Origin: Atribacter laminatus
Lineage (GTDB): Bacteria; Atribacterota; Atribacteria; Atribacterales; Atribacteraceae
Length of the DNA: 64,000 bases
Direction: 5' to 3'
Assembly (NCBI RefSeq): GCF_015775515.1
Contig: NZ_CP065383.1
Coordinates: forward strand, 2,604,001-2,668,000
Below are positions 45,076-53,588 of the stretch, one piece after another. The notes beneath the pieces are model-generated. The model did no database searches, was not told the DNA's origin, and worked only from the letters and a program-made list of their open reading frames with translations. How positions within the stretch are numbered: position 1 is the stretch's first letter; every line of letters begins with the position of its first letter. The position numbers and the translations under genes are program-made.

Positions 45076-46374
45076 ATGAAAAGTCGTTTAACCGCATCTA
45101 TTTTAATCTTTTCACTGGTAGTTTTTATGGCTTTTAGTTTAATCACTGTTGTTGGTGCTCAGCAGATTACGCTTTCTTTGTGGGATCAACGTAACGATTC
45201 AAGAGAACAAGAAGCAATTAAATACATTATTGATATCTTTGAAAAAGAACACCCCAATGTTAAAATAAGCCGTCGGGTTATGCCCAATTTAGAAGCAGAT
45301 CAAATGGTCAGAATGGCATTTGCTGGCGGAACCCCACCGGATATTTCTGAATCAGAAGATCCCTATACCATGATTGAAACTTTTAAGCAAGGAAAATTGT
45401 TGGATCTCACTGAGTGGTATGAAAAATACGGTGATCGTTATCCCCAGTCAGCAAAATCAGCTATGTCATTTGAGGGAAGATATGTCGCTGTTCCAATGAT
45501 CGGATTTACTACTGAAGCAGTTTTTTATAATAAGAAACTTTTTAATGAAATGGGGTTAACCGAACCTACAGAATACGCAGAGCTTTATAATATCTTTGAA
45601 ACAGCGAAGGGTAAGAATTATATCCCCATTGCATTAGGAGCTAATGAAGGCTGGCCGGCACAACATATTTATCAGCATTTTCTCAACCAGACCGTTAGCG
45701 CTGAGGCAATCAATAATATGATCGATCGAAGGGATCCCAATCAAGGACCAAAATGGACAGATCCCGGTTGGCTAAAAGCTGCTGAGTATTTTGACGATCT
45801 TCGTACAAAAGAATTTTTCTCACCAGGTGCTGCCATGAATAGTATGGATATGGCAAAAATGGAGCAATTCGGTGATCGGGCACTATTTTTATTCACTGGC
45901 AACTGGTACACCTCTTATGATATGCCTCCCGACTATGAATGGGGTTTCTTTTGGTTCCCACGCATTAAAGGAGAATATGGTTTTGATCGAGATGATCAAT
46001 TAGTAGATTTCTTTGCTAACTTACAAATTAGTAAAACCACTCAATATCCGGAGCTTTGTCTGGAATTCTTAGAAACCTGGACTCGACCAGAAGTGATGTA
46101 TAACTCTTGGTTCAAAATTGCTAACAACCTACCCATAGTCATTGGATCAGCTCCAGACGAAGAATTGGATGAATTTCAAAATGCACAATTAGACATTGTT
46201 GAAACCAATACTGGTACCTATCGCTTTATGGATGTCTGGAGCCCACCAGCGGTTGGTTTTGGAGCACTTTATAATGATATGACCGCATTAACAGCTGGGC
46301 AAATCACCCCACAAGAAATGTGCGAACATATGGAAAAGATTCATGTAGAAGAATTACAAAAACTCATGCAATAA
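45076..46374 (+). CDS. CUT1 ABC transporter extracellular solute-binding protein
   Basis: 432 residues with a signal peptide (hydrophobic 8-26, cleavage near VVGAQQ). It starts ITLSLWDQRNDSREQEAIKYIIDIFEKEHPNVKI, the usual family 1 opening. Other landmarks are YVAVPMIGFTTEAVFYNKKLFNEMGL and ALFLFTGNWYTS. AAGGAGG precedes the ATG. It is part of the LacI - unknown protein - importer unit. Confidence 0.92.
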   Translation: MKSRLTASILIFSLVVFMAFSLITVVGAQQITLSLWDQRNDSREQEAIKYIIDIFEKEHPNVKISRRVMPNLEADQMVRMAFAGGTPPDISESEDPYTMIETFKQGKLLDLTEWYEKYGDRYPQSAKSAMSFEGRYVAVPMIGFTTEAVFYNKKLFNEMGLTEPTEYAELYNIFETAKGKNYIPIALGANEGWPAQHIYQHFLNQTVSAEAINNMIDRRDPNQGPKWTDPGWLKAAEYFDDLRTKEFFSPGAAMNSMDMAKMEQFGDRALFLFTGNWYTSYDMPPDYEWGFFWFPRIKGEYGFDRDDQLVDFFANLQISKTTQYPELCLEFLETWTRPEVMYNSWFKIANNLPIVIGSAPDEELDEFQNAQLDIVETNTGTYRFMDVWSPPAVGFGALYNDMTALTAGQITPQEMCEHMEKIHVEELQKLMQ

Positions 46375-46380
46375 CAAAAA

Positions 46381-46414
46381 GAATAAGCTGGAGATTCAAA
46401 TCTCCAGCTTATTC
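46381..46414 (+). terminator. Intercistronic hairpin after the binding-protein gene
   Basis: A perfect inverted repeat GAATAAGCTGGAGATT (46381-46396) with AATCTCCAGCTTATTC (46399-46414). Seven bases separate it from the binding-protein stop codon. It could act as a leaky terminator or mRNA stabiliser ahead of the permease genes. Confidence 0.8.
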
Positions 46415-46439
46415 TTGACTACCCAGGAGGGAGGGTATA

Positions 46440-47339
46440 ATGAATTCAAAAAGAGTTTCTTTCTGGTCAGGACCTTGTTATTTTATCCTGCCCGCTCTAG
46501 TGATTTATATATTATTCATGATTGTCCCTTTCATGGGAACTATTAGTTTATCTTTAACCCGATGGGATGGTATTAGTTTTGATACGATCCGATACATTGG
46601 ATTTCAAAATTACCGTGAAATGTACACAGATAATGTATTTTGGTTAGCCCTAAAAAATAACCTCTTTTTTGTTGTTTCTGCGGTTGGATTCCAGTGCATT
46701 TTAGGATTAATTGTTGCTTTACTTTTGGAGCAAAAGAAGCTATTCCTGGGAAATTTTCTTCGTGGCAGCTATTTCATCCCTGCTATTCTATCTCAAATAA
46801 TTATTGGTTTATTATTTGAAACAATTCTCAACCCATCATTAGGCGTACTTGATACACTTTTAAGAAAAATAGGCCTTGAACAACTTACTGGTTTAGGACT
46901 ATGGCTTTCAAGCTCTCAAAAAGCGCTTTGGTTATTAATCTTAATTGAAATATGGTATGGATTTGGATGGAGTATGTTTATATTTATTTCCCGACTCAAA
47001 ATGATTGATCCCCAAATTTATGAAGCCTGTGAGATTGATGGTGCCAATACATTTCAAAAAAACATCTTTATTACAATACCAATGCTGAAAAGCGTAGCTC
47101 CAGTAGCTATACTTTTTGCCACAATGTGGGCAATGAAAGTATTTACCATTCCCTATGTCATCACCAAGGGAGGACCAAATCACGGAACAGAAGTTCTTGC
47201 AACCTGGGCTTTTTCTCATGGAATCTCCTATCAGCATGTCGGATATGGTAGTGCTATTTCAGTTATTCTCCTCATTTTTGGAATGGTATTAGGAATACTG
47301 ATTTTTAAATTTACCGGAATGGGGCAGAGCAAAGCGTGA
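46440..47339 (+). CDS. CUT1 ABC transporter permease (MalF/UgpA type)
   Basis: 299 residues with six predicted helices and the EAA loop YEACEIDGANTFQKNIFITIPML, in which Cys replaces the usual second Ala. It forms a pair with the next gene. GGAGGG precedes the ATG. Confidence 0.92.
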   Translation: MNSKRVSFWSGPCYFILPALVIYILFMIVPFMGTISLSLTRWDGISFDTIRYIGFQNYREMYTDNVFWLALKNNLFFVVSAVGFQCILGLIVALLLEQKKLFLGNFLRGSYFIPAILSQIIIGLLFETILNPSLGVLDTLLRKIGLEQLTGLGLWLSSSQKALWLLILIEIWYGFGWSMFIFISRLKMIDPQIYEACEIDGANTFQKNIFITIPMLKSVAPVAILFATMWAMKVFTIPYVITKGGPNHGTEVLATWAFSHGISYQHVGYGSAISVILLIFGMVLGILIFKFTGMGQSKA

Positions 47340-47388
47340 AAATAACCAACAGATTTTTAGTAATTTTAAGGATGTTTGAAAGGAAAGA

Positions 47389-48222
47389 ATGAACATGTAT
47401 AAAAAAGATATGATTAGCAGAGGAATCACTTATTTTGTTCTTATTGTTCTTTTTATCATGGTTGCCTATCCGCTTTTCTGGACCTTATCCACTTCTCTTA
47501 GAGAAAACTGGGATATTTTTAGAAACCCAATAAGTTTACCAACTCAACCTACTTTTCAAAATTACCAAAAAGTCTGGACCTTAGGAAGGTTTGGATCTTA
47601 CTTTTTTAATAGTATCATAATTACCATAGTGTCTTTACTTGGCGTGCTCTTTCTTTCAGCTGCTGCTGGATATGGGTTTGCTCGATACCGTTTCAAAGGC
47701 TCAAACGGTCTTTTTTTCCTATTTATGCTTAGTTTAGTTATCGTCCCTTCTTCAATTATGATAGCTCAATATCGAGTGATTACCTTTTTTGGACTATTAA
47801 ATACTTTAACTGGTATTATTCTGGTTTATTTAAGCTGGACGGCTTACGGGATTATAATGTTTCGACAAGCTTTTTCGGATATACCTGAGGATATTATTGA
47901 TGCTGCAGTTATTGACGGATGTAAAGAATACCAAATATTTTACCGAATAGCTTTTCCACTCCTAAGACCTACTATTGCTACCGTTGCAATTTTTACTTTT
48001 GTTTGGATATGGAATGATTTTATTTGGCCTTTAATTTTACTTCAAGATCCCAGCAAGGAAACAATAACTCTTGGAATAATGACTCAAAGAGGACAATATC
48101 TTTCTGACTGGGCAGTTCTCACGGCAGGGCTATCAATCGGTTTCTTGCCGGTTTTAATTTTATATTTCCTTTTCCAAAAACAATTCATACAAGGAATCAC
48201 CATGGGATCACTAAAGGAATAA
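47389..48222 (+). CDS. CUT1 ABC transporter permease (MalG/UgpE type)
   Basis: 277 residues with the EAA motif DIIDAAVIDGCKEYQIFYRIAFPLL and a C-terminal IQGITMGSLKE. In-frame ATGs at 47389 and 47395 follow a GAAAGGAAAG site. It is the last gene of the operon; an IS4-type element now follows 34 bp later and separates it from the probable terminator. Confidence 0.92.
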   Translation: MNMYKKDMISRGITYFVLIVLFIMVAYPLFWTLSTSLRENWDIFRNPISLPTQPTFQNYQKVWTLGRFGSYFFNSIIITIVSLLGVLFLSAAAGYGFARYRFKGSNGLFFLFMLSLVIVPSSIMIAQYRVITFFGLLNTLTGIILVYLSWTAYGIIMFRQAFSDIPEDIIDAAVIDGCKEYQIFYRIAFPLLRPTIATVAIFTFVWIWNDFIWPLILLQDPSKETITLGIMTQRGQYLSDWAVLTAGLSIGFLPVLILYFLFQKQFIQGITMGSLKE

Positions 48223-48256
48223 TTAAGTTTGAAGTAAAATATTAATAATTTACCTT

Positions 48257-49770
48257 CTCAACTTTCGCAGTTCAATAATAGCACTTTTTCTCTCAACCAT
48301 GCTGGAAGACTATTTACAAAATAGATGAGTAGCTCTTTGACTTTTTCTTCTGAAAGGACAAGAATCTGTTTGATGGTCGTCTTCAGGAGCTCAAGAAGAA
48401 GAGTGAGTGCTTCCATAAGAGTGATATCCTGAATTTCATCATAGCAGGCATAGAAAAGCTCGCCAAAGGTTCGGGGATCGGTGTTTCTCCGGGCAATAAC
48501 CGCGAGCATGATATAGCGGATAAAGACGATACTGGTATGGGATACCAGAGCATCATAGGATCGAACCTGAAATTCCCGAGTGAGTTTCAAGACCGATTTC
48601 ACCATCTTGAAGAAAACCTCGATATCCCAGCGTTTCCCATAGAGGGTGACGATCTCGTCTTCAGAAAGAGACAGATCAGTTGAAAGCAGTGCCAACCATT
48701 GAGATTTTTGTTTTTCACTTCGGACAAAGACAATCCGAGCTAAAAGTGGTTTCCCAGTGAGATTGAGATTCACGACACCCGATCCAATGATATTGCCGTG
48801 TGGTCTTTTCTGAATTCTGGTGAAAAGAGAGGAAAGAGAAAGAACTTTTCCACCAAAAGAATAGTAAATTTTTGGGGTGTTTTTGAGCATGCACACCACT
48901 GATAATCCGCGAAGAGCACATTTGCGGATGAGGGCTGGAAAACTGAACCAACTATCAAAAAGAATAGTTGAGACCAAAGGACAGTGTTTTAAGGCTCCAT
49001 CCAGTAGGTTGAAGAAGACTTCTGGAGTTTTTTCTTGGGATTCTTTCCGAAGGTGAGCTCTTTTGCTCCGCCCATCAACGGAGGCATCCATGGGACAGAG
49101 CTGGTTTTCTTTGCGGTGAGAACTTAACAATGAAAAAGCAAAGGGAATGAAGGTAGCACCATCGGTGAGTCCTAAAGTGAGCATTCTGAAACCCACGACT
49201 AAAATCGTCCTTGGGTGTGATCATAGAATCGAGAGAGCCCTTCAACTTTCAAGCTCCGAGGTCGTTCATAGGGGGAATCATCCACCACCCAGGTGTAGCG
49301 TTTCAAACTGGTAAAAGGAAGGAGCGCTTCAGAGACTACTTTGGTACTCAAAAGAAAGAGCAATTTTCGCCAGCTCCCACTGGTCTTGTGGAGGAAACGG
49401 TAAAGAGTGTCTTTCTTTCCTTGGAAAAGGGGATGTCGAGATTGGAGAAGACCAGCAACGTTTTTCTGAGTAAAGACTAGGAGAAAGATCATCTGAAAGA
49501 CGTCTTTGACTGGGAACCCTTTCTTTTTGTTCATATGGCATTTTCGAAACAGTTGGTTCACTTTAAACTCCTTCATAAAGGAGGAAAACATGGGTAACAA
49601 GGTCCTTTCATTTTTCAAATTTTCTGGTAGGATAGTCATGAAGACACCTCTCTCTTTGTGGTGATTGGTTTTTTTCCTTAAGTCAATTCTACCAGAAAGG
49701 AGGGGTGTTTTCATTAAAAAACCCTTTAAAATCAAGGTTTTTCAGCATTTATTTTAGTGCGAAAGTTGAG
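48257..49770 (-). mobile_element. IS4-like insertion sequence, 1.5 kb, inactivated
   Basis: Terminal inverted repeats are CTCAACTTTCGCA (48257-48269) and TGCGAAAGTTGAG (49758-49770). A 7-bp direct repeat TTACCTT flanks the element (48250-48256 and 49771-49777), consistent with a target duplication. The single transposase gene is broken by a frameshift. The element lies between an importer operon and its terminator. Confidence 0.88.
48258..49639 (-). pseudogene. IS4 family transposase, frameshifted
   Basis: The N-terminal part (MTILPENLKNERTLLPMF to VVDDSPYERPRS, then FYDHTQGRF) ends at a TAG near 49199. The rest continues in another frame as GFRMLTLGLTDGATFIPFAF and ends inside the terminal repeat. 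Joined, it has an IS4 DDE layout: D in VVDDSPYE, D in STILFDSWFS, and the YREK-like YGKRWDIEVFFKMVK. Adding one T to the T4 run before the TAG restores GRFLVVGFRM. The slip site does not match a canonical frameshift heptamer, so this is a mutation or a homopolymer read error. The N-terminal frame is open to 49735, but ATG 49639 after AGAGGTG is the likely start. Confidence 0.85.
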
Positions 49771-49811
49771 TTACCTTCTTTTAACTTTTTGAGAATTAAT
49801 AAGAAATTCGT

Positions 49812-49850
49812 ATAATGCGTGCCTAGTGGAAATATTCAGGCACGCATTAT
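49812..49850 (+). terminator. Rho-independent terminator, probably of the LacI/CUT1 operon
   Basis: A perfect 13-bp stem, ATAATGCGTGCCT (49812-49824) with AGGCACGCATTAT (49838-49850), and a T6 run on the plus strand. The minus strand lacks such a run, so it serves rightward transcription. The only rightward unit nearby is the importer operon ending at 48222, now separated from it by the IS4-type element. Confidence 0.8.
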
Positions 49851-49853
49851 TTT

Positions 49854-51206
49854 TTATAAAATTGCTCCTTGATCTTTTAAAGTTCTCTGCAAAACATCTA
49901 CCGGAACCTTCCGAAGAGAAGAGCACTCCTCTTGAATAGTTAAAGCGCTTGCCACTCCGGCTGCTTGACCGATTGCCATACAGGGTGCCATCACTCGGAA
50001 GGATGCCATGGCCTCATGGGTTGCTGATATGGAACGACCGGCAACCAGAATATTTTCTAGTTCCTGAGGTAACAAACAACGGTAGGGAATACCGTATTCA
50101 CCTTGATCCTCGACATATTGAAAATAGGAATCGATCCGATCCTGCTTGTGAACATCGATTGGATATCCACACCAGGCGATGGTGTCTTGGTATTTTTTGC
50201 CCAAAAGAATGTCTTCCTTGTTTAAAGAATAGTCGCCAATAATCCGCCGTGATTCTCGGATCCCTATTTTTACCGGAGTGAAAGAGAGATGAGCATTTTC
50301 GAATCCAGGAACATGTTGACGTAGGAATTGAAAAATTTGATGAGCTTCACGTCGTGCCGAGATCTCTGCCCAGGAGAGAGCAGCGGGGTCAAGTGAATCG
50401 GCGATGATTTTTATGGTGTTGATAAACATTTCTCCTTGATAGAGGCACATCAACCAGGCACGATGGTCAGCAATTCCATCGAAGAGGCCTTCTTTTTCAA
50501 TTATTTGTCGCCAAGGTTTAAATTGAGTTGTGATATGAAAAATTGGGGCAAAATTAGAATTGGGATCGTAATGGGGATTCACTACGATCTCCTCGTCGGT
50601 TAATTGAAAAGCTTTTTGACTGTCGATGCCATTTATTTTAAAAATCATCGTCATTGGTTGACAGTTCCCCGAATCATCTCCCAATTCAAACTCCATTCCG
50701 GCTTTTGCAATAATATCAGCGTCTCCAGTACAATCGATAATAATTTTCCCCTCTAAATAAAAACGACCACCCTTACTCTCAAAAAAAACTCCTTTGACCT
50801 GATTATTCTTTAACACAGGATCAATAGCTAAGCAACGGTGAAGAATCTCAACCTTTTGCTCCAAAAGAAGTTCCTGGGCGGCAATTTTCACTTTTTCCGG
50901 ATCAATAGGGGTAATGGTTTTCATATGTCCATGTTGGAGTGGAACATGCCCTGGTGTACCTCCCAGTTTTTTTAGATAATCGACGAACAACTGGGCAAAT
51001 CCACCAATGATTTGTTCACCCTTCATATTATGGAAAGTCAATATCGGTAGGCCAGAAGTTGCCATTCCTCCTAAAAATCCATACTGCTCCAAAAGAACAA
51101 CTTTTACCCCTAAGAGCGCAGCAGAGTATGCAGCAGCAATACCTGCAGGACCACCACCACAAACAATAACATCATAAGATCCATAAGGTTCAACTTGGGT
51201 TTTCAT
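49854..51206 (-). CDS. FAD-dependent oxidoreductase (FAD_oxidored family)
   Basis: 450 residues. The FAD motif is VIVCGGGPAGIAAAYSAALLG, then FLGGMATSGLP. IDCTGDADIIAKAGMEFELG, IRESRRIIGDY and LVAGRSISATHEAMASFRVMAPCMAIGQAAGVASAL are characteristic. It is a shorter relative of the 748-residue protein at 39952, without the C-terminal beta-rich region. No signal peptide is seen. Its position between two sugar operons suggests oxidation of a carbohydrate-derived compound; the substrate is unknown. Confidence 0.88.
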   Translation of the reverse strand: MKTQVEPYGSYDVIVCGGGPAGIAAAYSAALLGVKVVLLEQYGFLGGMATSGLPILTFHNMKGEQIIGGFAQLFVDYLKKLGGTPGHVPLQHGHMKTITPIDPEKVKIAAQELLLEQKVEILHRCLAIDPVLKNNQVKGVFFESKGGRFYLEGKIIIDCTGDADIIAKAGMEFELGDDSGNCQPMTMIFKINGIDSQKAFQLTDEEIVVNPHYDPNSNFAPIFHITTQFKPWRQIIEKEGLFDGIADHRAWLMCLYQGEMFINTIKIIADSLDPAALSWAEISARREAHQIFQFLRQHVPGFENAHLSFTPVKIGIRESRRIIGDYSLNKEDILLGKKYQDTIAWCGYPIDVHKQDRIDSYFQYVEDQGEYGIPYRCLLPQELENILVAGRSISATHEAMASFRVMAPCMAIGQAAGVASALTIQEECSSLRKVPVDVLQRTLKDQGAIL

Positions 51207-52025
51207 TCTTTTCCGAACCGTAAATATCAGCTCCTTTTTTTAAATTATGCTTATTATAATTCATGATAATTCAGGAGATAGTCAAAATTTTTTTTGTCTT
51301 TTTCTATTTCTTTTAATATCCTTTTCCTTGGTGGGAAAGGCATAGGTGAGTGGGAACGTCATTTTTTGCCTTTATCTCTATTTTAAAACATCAAACCTGG
51401 TTTTCAAACGTAACTTTCACCCTCATCCTGACCTTCTCCCATCAAGGGAGAAGGAACTTTGAGTCGTCATTGCCAGACCTGGTTTTTTGAAGTCGTGGCA
51501 GTCTCTTGAGTCATCTTTTATTATGTTTGGAATTGGAATAAATGAGATACTTATCATGTCCGGTTAAAAACGCCACCCTGCTCAGAATAAAAGAATGGAT
51601 AAATGAGATTGCCACGTCGCCAAACCTAAGAACGGTTGGGCTTCTCGCAATGACGGAGCAGGAAAAAGTTCAAAGCCCCCTAAACACCTTTTTTTAAAGG
51701 AGGAAACGATTCCTGGATACCAATTTTCATCCTCATCTGGTGCTGAGAAAGCAGCATGAGGGTCTATCTTGAAAACCAACGGGCATGATACATTGTGCCC
51801 ATTCTTTTATTAATGTAGCGGCATGCCATGGCATGCCGAATCCTTAGGTTTTCATCCTCATCTGGTACCACCAAAGCGACATGATGGCCTATTTATTAAA
51901 TAGAAATGTATAAAAAGATGAAGTGTTAGTTCGGTTTATAAAAGCGGAATTCAGGATTGTCAGCCCTTCTTTGAATTATTTATAGGAGATGACAACGAAG
52001 GGCTGACGTAATTTTACTATCTCTT
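51207..52025. repeat. Intergenic repeat block 7
   Basis: No gene is supported. A pyrimidine/purine palindrome lies at about 51415-51465, and GATGAGAT-type modules at 51466-51510 and 51603-51652 (inner stem CCAACC-like/GGTTGG). A G/C-run palindrome is at 51673-51712, GATAGAC hairpins are at 51722-51776 and 51848-51894, a GGGC palindrome is at 51780-51802, and the CATGCCATGGCATG palindrome is at 51819-51838 (G/C variant). The segment 51603-51776 has the same composite order as the MITE-bearing units but no MITE, so it is an unoccupied site. 51207-51410 is plain AT-rich leader of the flavoprotein gene. Confidence 0.8.
51959..52007. terminator. Hairpin, likely terminator of the HyuA/DUF917 operon
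   Basis: The perfect 11-bp stem GTCAGCCCTTC (51959-51969) with GAAGGGCTGAC (51997-52007) lies 19 bp beyond the hyuA-like stop codon. The T-run on the minus strand is poor, so its strength is uncertain. Confidence 0.55.
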
Positions 52026-53588
52026 TTATGATTCTTGATACTTCAAGTCTCCGGCTGCTTTGGCTCGAATCCGGGTGGCGTTCCCGGGAAGATAAGCCAG
52101 GGGGACATCTTCAATTTCGACGATATGAACTGTGGCAGGGTCAGCACCAGCTTTAACAGCTTCTTCGGTTGCAATGGTTTTAGCTTGATGAAGTGCCTGT
52201 TCTCGACTCATCTCGCTTAAAGAAAATACTCGCTCAACCTGACCGCTAACCTGAGCAATGGCGGCACCAAGAGCATTGGCCACTTCATAATTATCCGGTC
52301 GGAGGATTTCGGAAATTCCTTCAAGGTGATCACCTACCAAAATACTCCCACCTCCAACTAAGATAAGCGGCATTGGATCAGAAGAAAGTTTCATCTTGTC
52401 GACAGCTTCATTGAACATATTGCGAATGATCCCCAATACTTGCCGGACAAATCCTTCATCCAGATGGCTCACTCGAGATGCATCACCAATCGATGCCATT
52501 CCAGCTCGGACGGCTACATCGGTGGTAGTAAGGGTCTTTCCTCCAAACACCAAAGCCTCCTCAGTGATAAGATATCCAACACTTTCTGGACCTACTTTAA
52601 TTTTTCCATCATGTTCGGTTACAATTGTTCCGCCTCCCAAACCAAGGGAAATTAAATCGGGCATCCGGAAATTGGTTCGAACACCTCCAATTTCTTCAGC
52701 AACCGATGACTCGCGCGGGAAACCTTTGTTAATGACTCCCACATCACTGGTGGTGCCACCAATATCTAAAACAATAGCTTCATCAACACCACTTAAATAT
52801 GAAGCGCCCCGAATGCTATTGGTAGGACCACAAGCCACGGTTAAAATTGGATAATTCATGGCATAATCTATCGACATGAGTGTTCCATCGTTTTGACAGA
52901 AAAAAATGGCGGCTTTTTGGATTCCTTCTTGTTGAAGCCCTTTGATAAATGCTTGAGCAGTCGTTTTAGCAACATGGTGGAGGGCAGCGTTGAGAATAGT
53001 GGCATTTTCTCTTTCCAGAAGACCGATTGAACCAATTTCATGGGAGAGTGAGACGGGAATGTCTCCTAATTTTTCCCGAATCATTTCGGCAACTTTCAAT
53101 TCATGGGCTGATGAAATAGGGGAGAAGACTGAAGTAATGGCTATTGCGTCAACTTTCCCTTTTAATTCGGAGACACAGGTCAGAATCTCACTTTCATCAA
53201 GATGAGTAATTTCTCGTCCGTCGAATTCATGGCCACCCTGGACAATGTAATAATTTTCTCCAACCGCTGAAACCAAGTCCTCCGGCCAATCTACCATGGG
53301 AACAACAGCCATGGTTGCCGGTTTGGCAATTCGAATAACTCCCACTCGGCAAAGTCGCTTTCTTTCAACAATAGCATTAGTACAGTGAGTGGTTCCCAAC
53401 ATGGCAAAGCGTATTTTATTTCGATCTACACGAGAACTTTCGAGAACCTGATGGACCGCATTCAAAATCCCGGAAGTTACATCAGCAGTGGAAGGGGTTT
53501 TTGTCTTGCTCATTAATTCATTGTTTTGGTTGATGAGCACAGCGTCGGTATTGGTACCTCCGACATCGATTCCGAGACTGTAAATCAT
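52026..53588 (-). CDS. Hydantoinase/oxoprolinase family protein (HyuA N-type)
   Basis: 520 residues with the actin-like ATPase start MIYSLGIDVGGTNTDAVLI and further nucleotide-site motifs (EAIVLDIGGTTSDVGVI; LGLGGGTIVTEHDGKI; LILVGGGSILVG). It is shorter than full HyuA or oxoprolinase A subunits (about 680 residues) and has no HyuB partner here. It overlaps the DUF917 gene by 4 bp. This compact form is a known partner of DUF917 proteins. Likely role: ATP-dependent opening of a cyclic amide such as a hydantoin. Substrate unknown. Confidence 0.88.
   Translation of the reverse strand: MIYSLGIDVGGTNTDAVLINQNNELMSKTKTPSTADVTSGILNAVHQVLESSRVDRNKIRFAMLGTTHCTNAIVERKRLCRVGVIRIAKPATMAVVPMVDWPEDLVSAVGENYYIVQGGHEFDGREITHLDESEILTCVSELKGKVDAIAITSVFSPISSAHELKVAEMIREKLGDIPVSLSHEIGSIGLLERENATILNAALHHVAKTTAQAFIKGLQQEGIQKAAIFFCQNDGTLMSIDYAMNYPILTVACGPTNSIRGASYLSGVDEAIVLDIGGTTSDVGVINKGFPRESSVAEEIGGVRTNFRMPDLISLGLGGGTIVTEHDGKIKVGPESVGYLITEEALVFGGKTLTTTDVAVRAGMASIGDASRVSHLDEGFVRQVLGIIRNMFNEAVDKMKLSSDPMPLILVGGGSILVGDHLEGISEILRPDNYEVANALGAAIAQVSGQVERVFSLSEMSREQALHQAKTIATEEAVKAGADPATVHIVEIEDVPLAYLPGNATRIRAKAAGDLKYQES

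Noticed and set aside
49190-49215. Programmed frameshift in the IS4-type transposase
   Set aside because: The junction CGA TTT TAG does not form an X-XXY-YYZ slippery heptamer and would need a -1 step that breaks pairing; a one-base loss in the T-run explains it more simply.
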